From Antedon mediterranea (lineage: Eukaryota > Echinodermata > Crinoidea > Comatulida > Antedonidae), in the NCBI RefSeq assembly GCF_964355755.1, contig NC_092676.1, forward strand, positions 23,418,288 to 23,482,287: DNA of 64,000 nucleotides, given 5' to 3'. The notes under the pieces are model-generated. The model searched no databases. It had not been told where the DNA came from and worked only from the letters and a program-made list of their open reading frames with translations. Numbering within the stretch: the stretch's first letter is position 1; each line of letters starts with the position of its first letter. The translations under genes and the position numbers were made by a program. This document shows positions 53,770 to 64,000 of the stretch, one piece after another.

Positions 53770-55220
53770 ATGAAACGAACAAGGGGAATATATGATTTAT
53801 GTATATACACTTTTCGTACATTTTTCAGCCGATTCTTGAAACTCTATCTGTCAAGATCATACTATAAGCAAAAGTGCCATATCAGTGAATCTTATCATCG
53901 GCCACATAAGCCTAACAACCTACAGGCTCCATGTATTACATAATTTGACAATGATATCCATGCCATGGAGATAAAATACAACAATCTGGTGCATTTTTGT
54001 ACAAATTTATTTTTATTATTTATAATTATTATTATTTTTTTTATTAAAAATATTTTAATTTCTGGTATTGGTAAGGTAATTTAAATTAATTAAAAATACA
54101 ACAAGTATGATTGATTATGGATGCATCCGCTATCTATTCATTTTGGCCTAATAATCATCGATTGTTCTTATATTCATTATTCATTATTTCAATCGTTTCA
54201 ATGCCCACATATAATTTCCATAAATTAATTTTGGTGTCTATTGGTCACGTATTTTTTAAACAGTTGGTAGAATTTTGCCATATTTCCTAAATTTAACATC
54301 ATAATTTATATAGTTAATACTATTATAATATTACGCGCTGCACAGATAATATCTCACAAAGACTAACGTAAATAACACATTTTCCATAAGTTGCAATTCA
54401 TCAACTTTACGCCGGTGTTTGACTGTGATGTTACAATTATTTATGCATTATACATTACGCCGATAAGATGAACTTATTTTAACATTTATTAATAGATTAC
54501 AAATAGGCCTAGCTGAGAGCTGTGTGTGAAATGAATGACTGTTTAATAATTGAGCACGGCTTCGTTTTATACCGATATTGCGCGTCCAGAATCATCATCG
54601 CGCGATCAATCAAAATATTGTTTGGTCAATAGACTCAATTAGTAGATAAATTCCTCGGTACAGTTCGTCACATAGTCATTAATCTACCGGAGAGCAGAAC
54701 TTGTTAAGTGCACCAGTCATCAATCAGACGACAAAATGCTTCCATCCGATGAAATGTTGATATTATTAGGATTTCTTTCTGTTATGTTCTGTCTAATATT
54801 CGCTTAATGACAACAGCGCGTGCGTTTGTTGATGAGAAAAAATAGTTTTGTATTATGAGGTTATATACTTAAATATTTCTTGTTTGAATGTCATCATTTT
54901 TACAATTGATATTTAAAAATACCATTGGTATATTGTTATAATCGATTTATTTGTATATGAACTCAAAAAGAAAATATTTGTCGTTGATGGCGCATGATTG
55001 ATTACAAATTGAGGTAATGCATGTATTGTTCATGTTGACGTTGTGCTCAAATGCACTGATGTCATTAACATGTTACTTACATTACAGTATATCAATAACA
55101 TACTGTACATACGAATTATCGTAATGAAAGCAAATCAGCTACCAACGATTTACTTTACCATCATTACAATAACATTAGTATCCTCATCATGATATAATCT
55201 CTTTCATCATTGCCACTGAC
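53770..55220. other. Non-coding stretch, presumed Popeye gene B intron; nothing recognised
   Basis: AT-rich, no exon with Popeye similarity and no clear repeat. Confidence 0.35.
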
Positions 55221-55299
55221 AACAGAAAGTTGACGCGTGCGTAGTATGCGCACAATACGTGCGCGTACTAAAGCCACACCGTTGTCAGCATTTGAACGC

Positions 55300-55410
55300 G
55301 CACAACACTATTTGTAAGCATTTAAACGCGCGCGTCAATTTTCATTATCAGCATTTGAACGCGCGCGTCAATTTTCATTATCAGCATTTGAACGCGCGCG
55401 TCAAATGTTG
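55300..55410. repeat. 33-bp tandem repeat with CGCGCGC core
   Basis: Three units of 'gcatttgaacgcgcgcgtca' followed by attttcattatca, preceded by a diverged unit 'gcatttgaacgcgcacaac'. Confidence 0.85.
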
Positions 55411-55839
55411 TGTCCCTTTGTAGTGTAATCGCAAACGTACACACATTATTGTATTTATCAGAATAATAATTTTACTATTAGGCTTACAATGTAAATACCG
55501 GTACTAATTAAAATATGACTTTCAGCAAGTCCGTTCATTAAAAAAAAGTTAAAATAACGTGAATAATTTTGCATACATAATTCACGTTGTACTGAAGCGA
55601 TTACTCGTTTGACAGTTCGGAGGTCTAACTTTAAAAAAAAAGTTTAACTGAAAATTATACCTCTGTGACGCGGCTACACTAACGTCATCTTGCAGAATTA
55701 TTAATTAGTATTGAGAAACCCAGGAATATCATAACATGAATTAGATTGGATTATAAAATAGAAGTAATTGGCTTAATACTTAAATGACCTACAAAGGCAC
55801 GACATGAATACATGAGAAGGTAATATTAAAGGCTTATGT

Positions 55840-55990
55840 GGCCTTTCTGGGCTATGACACGATTTGAACCCCCATCCTGAATAAATAAGCACGACTATAA
55901 CAACACTGAAGGCTTGGACATTGAACCCACATCCCTGGGATAGATAAACACCCCACGTCCATCCTAAAACTGCACCATTAACGGTTAACA
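55840..55990 (-). mobile_element. Possible tRNA-derived SINE, two heads
   Basis: On the minus strand 'gggttcaaatcgtgtc' and 'gggttcaatgtccaagcc' are B-box-like. The second follows an A-box-like 'ggtgcagttttaggatgg'. No intact cloverleaf. Confidence 0.3.
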
Positions 55991-55999
55991 TTAACAAAA

Positions 56000-58655
56000 A
56001 ACAATATTTTGAAGAGCTAAAACACTAGTTTATTTTTTCGTTTGATTGGCCTAGAATCCCGTAAAAACCTATTCATTATTGTAGCATAGCTGTTTTATTA
56101 TTATTTAATTCAGAATTTAACTCTTGTAATTCAAATTTAGGCCAATCTACCAAATCATATAAATGTATAAAAAGGCATGTCCTACTATTATCTCTCTGTA
56201 ACAACTCAGTGAAGGCCTACTAGTCTAGTATTTATTTATATGGAAACTTAAACATATCTCTCTGTAATTCAGTGTAGGCCTACCAGTCTAGTATTTATTT
56301 ATAAGGAAAATTCAAATATTTGCCTCCGGAGCCCGAGAGAACCTGACTTCACTATTTTAGTCAAGAGCGTACTTAATGTTCTGAGCCATTATTGGGTAGT
56401 GTTTTCACAGCAAACAATGTTAGATCACGACATGTGTTAAAGAGTAGGCATACAAATGGTGTTTGTTGATATCGCAGCTAACACAATATTTTCAAACTAC
56501 TTAAATCGACTGTCATCTTTTTCATACGTAATGGCTTTCTCTGACTAATTTTGGTTACATTATATTCAATCATTTGCAGTTATTTAGTATGTAACTTATT
56601 GTAAGCGATTTGTATGATAGAAATTGTCATCTTATAACATTACGTCACATGCCAAAAGCCATGCATTAAAGTATTAGATTTAATATCTCGGCTTTAATGT
56701 CAAATTGAAAGTTAATTTTACATACTTATGGAAGGCAACTATCGTCATAAAACAAATTGGTTATACAAGATTGAATTTAAAAATTTCAAATGTAAAATCA
56801 TGTCTTTAACTTTTATAAATATCAATGATATATGTACCTATGCTGGCACGTCATCCTAATGTGTATTACGATGATGGCCTTTCATATGTAAGACTTGGAT
56901 TTAATTTGACAGAAATTGTTTAGCATAATCAATAAATTATTGTGATTAAAAACAATTTAAAATGCGTTTGTTGAACTAATGAATAATTATTATAAGTAAA
57001 TGAATGAAAAGTAAGAACGAAATCTTAGTTTCATTTTTTATAAATATCCGTAAAAAACTACGAAGTAAGAATGAACACATCACACTATACGTAATACACT
57101 TTTATAAACGTTATTACTGGAAAGATACCCACTCTATTTTGATACCCTTGTGTATGGAAAAGTTGCGAAAATATCAACTACAGTTTGCCGCCATTTTGGA
57201 TCCAAGATGGCGGATAATTTTTAAATGTAGTCTAAACCTTCCCAGTGATTGATTTGATTGATTGTTACTCGGTGTTTCACACGTCAGATAAATCCTATTT
57301 AATCCGGATGCAATCGGATAAAACAAAACAATCCTAATACTCCAATGTAAGAATTAGCAGTTAATGCAAATCAACTAAAAATTGAAAAACTATAAATTGT
57401 CAACGGATCGCGTACGTGCACACAAATAAGATTTTAAGCGGTTCATAATTTCTATCAGAATGTGAATTAATCGACATTCGATGGCTCAAAAACCGTAAAA
57501 ATTGAATGCAATGAATAAATGCATTTTGCATTCAGTACACTGTGTAGCCTTCTAAAAAGATAAAGTTACAACTGTAAACATCATGTGAGGCGCATACGTA
57601 AATACGGGGCGCCATTCGGGACATTACTAATGTGGGTAATTATATATTTCGGGCAGGGCATCAATAATTTTGTACAGACTATACCGTAATAAATATAAAA
57701 CCGTAAATAAAAATACTGTTAAGTGTTATATTTTTCTGTATTGCGTGTGTAATTTAAGCATCAAGGAAAAACAAATTTCATGTTTGCCTTGTTGTGGTCA
57801 TGACAATTCAGTTTATCTTATCTTATCTTACATATAATAGAATTACGTCTATGGAGTACTCCATGTTCTATACTATACGACGTATTATTTTGAATAATTC
57901 GCAATGCTCCAAACTGCGCCCCGTACGTAAAGGCCTAGTTTTGAAACAACAAATCCAGACTTTTAAACACGTGGATAACTATAGTAGGCTATCATTTTAA
58001 TTTTATCACAGGATACTAATATTAGATAGCTTTAGGGGACAATTGCTATTATGAATATATACAAATATCGGTTTCCCGGATGTTATATAATATAACTAAA
58101 GGATTTCTATATAATTATTTAAATTGGGTATTTAACCAGATTGAACAAATTGGACAATTAATAAATAGAATGAATACATATTTTAGATTATAACACGGTC
58201 CCTTATTAGATTGCTAATTATTCTAATTCTTAATATGTTGAAATTTTGATAAATGTACAGACATATCTTATTATCAATGTACCCTTCTATCCGTATTCTC
58301 AACATACATCGGGTGTCATGTTTCTGACGAACAATTTATTCATATAATATTGAAATGCAAATTGATATTCATTGAAAAAGACACAGAGACAGTGACAGAG
58401 TCACACGGAGAATTGAACCAACCCCTGCGTTTATACATGTAGCTTTTGGCCAATAATACCATTAATGCTCATTAGGTTAACCCTATAATGTCTGAGCTTT
58501 TTATAGAACTAGAGCACATGAACAAATTATGATACTTTCAAGTACTGTATTATGAATTTGTTTTTAAAGTTGTTTATGCTTACTATCTTGTATAAATTAG
58601 CATGGTCGTTTTCAATACGGATAATAATGCCAGCCGATTTTTGTACTGCGTCATG
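56000..58655. other. Non-coding stretch; nothing recognised as a gene
   Basis: Contains a near-palindrome ccgccattttggatccaaga plus tggcgg at 57187-57212. Duplicated words 'tctctctgtaa..ca.tg.aggcctac.agtctagtatttattta' occur at 56191-56240 and 56258-56303. The frame at 57004-57252 has no family features. Confidence 0.3.
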
Positions 58656-58660
58656 TTTAA

Positions 58661-58820
58661 ACCTCTGTCTACACTATCAAACTAGTTTGACAACAAAATT
58701 GTGATGTGCCTAAATATGGTAGTGATATACCCAAACATGGCAGTGATATGACATCATGTCCATATATGAGCACATCACATTTTTTTGTCACATACAATTT
58801 GATAGTGTAGACAGAGCTTA
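58661..58820. mobile_element. MITE of the 'gtctacactatcaaact' family
   Basis: Termini cctctgtctacactatcaaa and tttgatagtgtagacagagc are inverted repeats; interior as at 49110-49265. Confidence 0.75.
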
Positions 58821-58999
58821 ACAACAAAAAACTGTGGCGTCGTTTCATGACAGAAAAAAAAGTTAAATGAGAAAAAATAGTTATTTAAAACACTTTGACA
58901 CAACTTAACAAATCAAATTAACCTTGTCTCACAGGCTGGCATTTTGCACACCATATCCAGGACGTTGCTATATCCACCAGGCCTACTGACCTGCAATGT

Positions 59000-59092
59000 T
59001 AACGCTTGCAGCGCAAGTTAATTGACCAATCACACGCGATGGATTATTCGAACTGTCGCTTGTCATTGGTCAAATTTACGTTTGAAATAGGA
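59000..59092. mobile_element. Internal fragment of the 'gcttggttcccacta' MITE
   Basis: 'ttaattgaccaatcacacgc' and 'cgcttgtcattggtcaaatt' are the central arms of the family; termini are lost. Confidence 0.55.
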
Positions 59093-59516
59093 ATATTATA
59101 TATAGTGTCGAAGTGACTTAGTATTGTCGAAGAATATAACTATAAGCACCTATAAGCAGTTACAGCACTTAACTCATCAAAATTGTAAAAAAAAAATAAA
59201 CGCGTTCATTGACTCTTTTAAAGAGACTTTAAAAAAAAATGTTATAATCATCTGCGGCGCCATGTTCCATGAAGTGTCGATTAGTTACTCAGGTCTCGAA
59301 TCGGAATGCGTCGCATTAGTTTACAATGAGTAATGTTTAATATAAATGATAATTAATATTCCATAATTACATTTGTTAAAATAATTGCATATTCAATGTG
59401 CCACAATTAAACTTTAATAATGGTTTGTTTAGCTTTTTAACGAGCTAGCGTTTTACTTTTCACGCAAATTTCTTTGCAAATTCTTGTTCTTTATTTATTA
59501 AGTGATGGGGATTGGC

Positions 59517-59657
59517 TTAAGCTCTGTTTACACTATCAGAAAATTGCCCAAATATGGCAGTGATATGCCCAAATATAGTAGTGACATCATCATGTCCATA
59601 TATGGGCACATCACATTTTGTTGTCACATAAAGTTTGATAGTGTTAGACAGAGCTTT
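59517..59657. mobile_element. MITE of the 'gtctacactatcaaact' family
   Basis: Termini aagctctgtttacactatca and tgatagtgttagacagagct; left part slightly deleted relative to 58661-58820. Confidence 0.7.
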
Positions 59658-59812
59658 AGGATAAAGCTGACATAGCCTGTTAGGTTGGGTTACATTATAA
59701 GCCTATTATTCTCATGATAGTGTTCAACACAATCTCAGGGTAGGCTAACAAATCAGTATCGGTAGTCATCTACCCAGATGAAATTAGCATGGGCTTCAAT
59801 AAAGTGTGACGT

Positions 59813-59903
59813 GTGCCCAAATATGGTAGTGATATGACGTCATCGTGTCCATATGAGCACATCGCATTGTTTTGTCACATAATAATAGTGTAGACAGAGC
59901 TTA
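59813..59903. mobile_element. Truncated MITE of the 'gtctacactatcaaact' family
   Basis: Lacks the left terminus; keeps 'cccaaatatggtagtgatat' and ends aatagtgtagacagagct. Confidence 0.6.
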
Positions 59904-60182
59904 AGACCAGGAGTTCATGTTCTATGCAGGCTGCAAGAAAGCAACGAAAGTTACAATATTATAGTCCATATACATGATAGGCAGTTACTATAGCACCGCG
60001 TGTAAATATTCGTGAAACTCGCAAGGATCCGTTAATTGCATGAAGCATAATGGCCATAAGTGTAAAAGGTCTACTCGCGAAGCTCTTGAATTTTTACGCG
60101 AGTATTCCGAGTGCCGATATATAGTAGTAAAGTGTACAACAATACCCTAGGCACATTGCGTTTATTACAATTGAGAAATTAA

Positions 60183-60729
60183 AGATGTATTGTCCCTTTG
60201 ACTAATTCCAAAAAAAAATAAAAAATAATAGATTTCGAAAAAAGGTGGGTCATTTAGAAGTATCATAATAATTATTAACTATCACCAAAAAATTTTCGGA
60301 AAAAAAAAATTAACTGAAATACAGACGTTTTTTTGGTAAAAAAATAACTTTGACTTCCAGTCAAAGTTTTCAATCAAAATATATCCCATAATGAAACGCG
60401 CTTGTTTGGCTACTCTGTATGCATAATCATAAAACTTCCTCATGATCTGTGTGAAAATACCTTCTTAACCGTGACGAGTTGTAAACAATCCTAATTTAGC
60501 ATATGCATAATGCGTACTCCTGGTTTGAAATCTTTGTTTACTTTCGCTCGTGACGATTTTCCAGATGAAATGTCATCAAACTAATTTACCTGTTAATTAC
60601 GTAAACTTGTTGTTTTTGGCTCAAATTTTCGACTTAAAGTGAATAACTTTAATATTACTTTGATATGGCCACTTTAAATTTAGAATATTTTGACCTTCAT
60701 TTTTTTGTGTTTCAAGGGACAATACATCT
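60183..60729. mobile_element. piggyBac-type MITE, copy 2
   Basis: Termini agatgtattgtccc and gggacaatacatct are perfect inverted repeats, flanked by TTAA at 60179-60182 and TTAA at 60730-60733. Confidence 0.8.
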
Positions 60730-60734
60730 TTAAC

Positions 60735-62440
60735 TAAATGTAATGGTTTTGTATGAATAATGTCATGCCAGCATTGTATACTGTTATAAGTATACAATTT
60801 ATCACTCTGTCTTCATAAACTTACACTGGATTTTGGCTTCGATATTTCGAAAACCATTAAATAAATCATGGCAGTCAGGCAGCAAATTAAACATGACCAA
60901 TAAAGACGTTAATGAAGATCCCTTAAGCATAGTATGAGATATGCAAAAGCCATGTTGTATATAAAACTGGAAAACATTATAACTTAAACACAGATTAAAT
61001 TAGATAGTGACATTTCACGGGCTACAAATATCCAGTCCACGGGTTCTGTGCATTTACTCCGGCAATGAAATGTCTGCTGAAATGACTTTCTCGTTTGTTC
61101 TATATTTTGGTATTTCATTATTAGAAGTGGCTTTATAACATACAAATGCATAGATTCAGTTAGGAAAGTTAAATAAGAAAGTTACCCTGAAGTAAGCATA
61201 ATGGGTAAATAAACTCTCGCTTGCAGAAACCGTTAATGTGTATATATTATATAGACATGTATAGGTCTTCTTAATTATAAAACGGAATGAGAGATACTGA
61301 AACTACGCATGCGCGCGACTGGAATAAATTTCGATAATGATGAGAGAAACTAAGAGTAACAACATGAATCTCCACTCCATTTTCAACTCTCCTTTGATAT
61401 ACAGTCGCCAACAATTTCATCACCTAACTTTTTTTTTGTATGTTGTTCAAGTCAATTCTACCCGATATGAACCTACTGACAGAGATAACGTTTATTAAAA
61501 GTGTTTAATACAGATATACTCGTTTCTAGATGACTTGCAATAGTCAGTTGGGCCCTATATAGTGACAGCTGCAGGGATTGCAGTAGAACCCCTCCTCAGT
61601 GGACATCCCTATTAAATACCGTAAACATGAAACGAATGGGGGAAATGTAATTATGTTTAACACTTACGGTCAACGTTTGAACAGAACTATACTTCTCATT
61701 TTGTACAACCGAGAGCAACATAGGCGGCGCTGTTCGCGAAAAGGACTAACTGGGTATGTCGCGATATCCTCGGATACGTGTCACACGCGTAAAAAAAACA
61801 ATACAAACCATCCCGTCTCAAATAGATTCCGTTGTCAGTAGGCTATTCATATAAATAATTCATTTCGGAGTTCAGAAGGTGAACACGTTAAATAAAAATC
61901 AATATTTCATTTATTGTCTGCAATAATATTCATAATTGAATTGAAATTAAAAAACATTATGTCATTTTATACATTATTTATAATGCTTTATCTGCTAATT
62001 ATTTTTATGCAATAAAGTTTCTCGCCGACGATCTCTCGGCCTACATTGAAGGATTAACGAAAACATTAAGTACGCAGTATTAATAACGCCGCAATTAGAG
62101 CCGTTCTCGACAATTCTATAAATCGTTCTATTTCCAGATAGCATTGAATAACTTAAAAAAACATCAACCTATCCTTTTGTAAAAATCATCAAATTGGCAT
62201 AATGTGTAGACTAATTAAATTCGGTTGTAACATTAATCTCAACTCATTAAAACACCCACACATAATCACATGATAGTGCATGTTAATGATATATTCAACA
62301 TTTGCAGTATTTTTTTGTTTGAAAGAACCATAGATTCAATAATATTTTTACTTCAAAATGTATTGTTTTTAGATCCTTTGGTTCAATTGTTAACGATTTA
62401 ATCTAAACAATATAGGCCCCTAATTCGTTATTTCGTTTAA
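60735..62440. other. Non-coding stretch; one fragment of the attaaggggacacc family
   Basis: 'cagtagaacccctcctcagt' followed by 'ggacatccctattaaatacc' and 'catgaaacgaatggggg' at 61580-61645 belongs to the dispersed family seen in the Popeye introns. Otherwise nothing recognised. Confidence 0.4.
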
Positions 62441-62451
62441 TTCGAAATTAA

Positions 62452-62710
62452 AGATGTATTGTCCGCCTTTTTTAAATACCATTTTAATGTCACATAATAC
62501 CGTAGTTATCCACTACTGTATGACCAAAAATTGATTTAGGCCTACCTGAAAAAACTGAAATTTAAAGCAAAAAATGGTCAAATTGGCTGCCATTTTTTTT
62601 GGTTAAATTTAACCATTTATTGTGTTATATTATAAGTGAAAACATAAACTATTCAAAATCTGATTTAATTAATCTTCATTTTTCATGTTTTTGAGGGACA
62701 ATACATATGT
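62452..62710. mobile_element. piggyBac-type MITE, copy 3
   Basis: Left end TTAA then agatgtattgtcc; right end gggacaatacatatg with the flanking TTAA mutated to TAAG. Interior shares 'caaattggctgcc' with copy 1. Confidence 0.65.
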
Positions 62711-63056
62711 AAGCGGAATTCGGCAGTGTGTTGCGTCGCTAATCTCGTTTGAACAATCATATTAGTATAGTTATAGAAAAAACAATCGAATTCAATCACA
62801 TTCAACTTTATACTTTTCTTAATATGTTCTCATTTATCTGCAATTTCAACTCTATGTCTTCTTTTAGGTGTACTTTAGCCTACAGTGCATTCTTGAAATC
62901 TCAAGCGCGGTCAATGCAGCAGGGTGAACCATGTTGGCAGGTGAAGGCCTGTCATGTCTTGTAACTCAACACTGATATATCGATACTTATCCATGTATCT
63001 GTCAAGAGTTACATATGTAAATTCGACAAAAAAATTTGGTTCTGGACATGAGAATG

Positions 63057-63325
63057 TTCATTATCATTATCGTATTGACTGAAAATTGCTATCATAATGC
63101 TTGGCTCTTTTGTTTTGTGCTCAGATACCGTAGTTAAATTACGATATACACAGCATTAAAAAATGACGTATACCCTAGTTTACACACGCACGTCATTATT
63201 CAGTGCCTGTATACACGTCACTATCCCATTCAGTGATGTAATTTTATCATTATCGTATTACTGACAATTGCTATCATGATGCTTGGCTCTTAAAAGTGTT
63301 GTGCTCAGATACCGTAGTTTTTCAC
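63057..63325. repeat. Direct duplication of about 75 bp
   Basis: 'attgctatcat.atgcttggc' and 'tgctcagataccgtagtt' occur at 63085-63136 and at 63259-63322. Confidence 0.65.
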
Positions 63326-63955
63326 GCTGCTGCTCTAGCCTGCTACGTCCCATTAGGACTACTCAATCAGAAGCTAAAGCAAGCAGCAGTTATAGTTCTA
63401 AGGACGACATTTTTTAGAAAATGGAAACTCCACTATAATTTATAGATATCCAGCTGCTAGACCCAAAAACGTCTGGGAAAAGAGTCTATTAGGACATGCT
63501 AAAAGTACAACTCCCAAAGCATTTCTGGTATTTATGAGTTCCATTTGACTGTAATACTGACTTTTGACTGTAAATTCACTGTCAGATATTCATTGAATTA
63601 TTATCAAAACAGTCCATTAAAGTTTGTGTTTGTAATAGGATACTTCAAACTTGAAATATCTAGGGTGATGAAGTGACCCCCAGACTTCACCTTAGCAATA
63701 CAATTAACTAAAGTGACAGAAATGGAGTATTCACTTCTAACAAAAAAATAATATTTATTCACATATAAAAAGAGAAAAGAAACCCCAAAACCATTGTCTG
63801 ACAGACAATTTAAGTATTTGTTGCTTTAAATTACATTTTCAGGTAAAAACTATTAGGCCTATGTGACAATAAAACGACACATTCAAAAACATTTGAAATA
63901 AAAAATATTTTTCAATAAGCGAGCAGCGTTTTTTGTAGGAAATATTTCTTGTTTA
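63320..63955. mobile_element. Dispersed element, second copy, with an internal insertion
   Basis: Matches 46246-46670 from 'tttcacgctgctgctctag' to 'agcagcgttttttgta'. About 205 bp (about 63707-63911) is extra compared with the first copy. After it, 'aaattacgatattatacagt' resumes the sequence seen uninterrupted at 63137. Confidence 0.7.
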
Positions 63956-64000
63956 AATTACGATATTATACAGTATTAAAAATGACGTATAGTTTACACA

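Noticed and set aside
59124-59333. 69-residue open frame
   Set aside because: No recognisable motif, no splice partners, and no fit to the missing Popeye exons.

Overview
The window is a piece of an intron-rich, AT-rich animal genome. Genes are split into many short exons with GT/AG boundaries and large repeat-filled introns, and the proteins recognised are metazoan families (AK9, EEF1AKMT4, two Popeye-domain proteins, a death-fold/B-box protein). The gene set, the density of short palindromic DNA transposons and the frequent 'taggcctac' word suggest a marine invertebrate deuterostome, perhaps an echinoderm. That placement is inference. No bacterial, phage or CRISPR features are seen.

Left half (1-30.8 kb): a satellite occupies the first 1.5 kb. 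Most of the rest is one minus-strand gene, adenylate kinase 9 (ak9). It starts at 30832 and runs off the left edge. Eighteen exons can be chained with matching phases (about 877 residues), covering two nucleoside-kinase modules with P-loops, an LDGFP motif, a GGWILDNFP motif and long acidic/coiled linkers. A 2.19-kb tandem duplication at 9.36-13.69 kb has copied one 60-bp phase-1/1 exon without disturbing the frame. Inside the 11.9-kb ak9 intron lies an opposite-strand gene (16.3-20.5 kb) for a protein with an N-terminal death-effector-like domain, a B-box-like zinc motif and, in one form, a C-terminal membrane segment. Its last exon is itself tandemly duplicated, giving two alternative ends. 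A Helentron-like transposon sits in the second copy.

Centre (30.8-32.7 kb): eef1akmt4, a three-exon eEF1A lysine methyltransferase gene, starts 185 bp from ak9 in the opposite direction, so the two probably share a bidirectional promoter.

Right half (32.7-64 kb): a degenerate retroelement-like block and many MITEs precede a complete three-exon Popeye-domain gene (40999-44413). A second Popeye gene, of which only the first coding exon is in the window (53021-53502), lies 8.6 kb downstream in the same orientation. The last 10 kb hold repeats only. In human, AK9 and the POPDC1/POPDC3 pair both lie on 6q21, so the association here may be ancient linkage.

The mobile fraction is rich: piggyBac-type MITEs flanked by TTAA, hAT-like MITEs with visible target duplications, palindromic MITEs nested in each other, LINE 3' ends, tRNA-derived SINEs, and tandem arrays built from a 'TTAAGGGGACACC' family that recur in introns of several genes.
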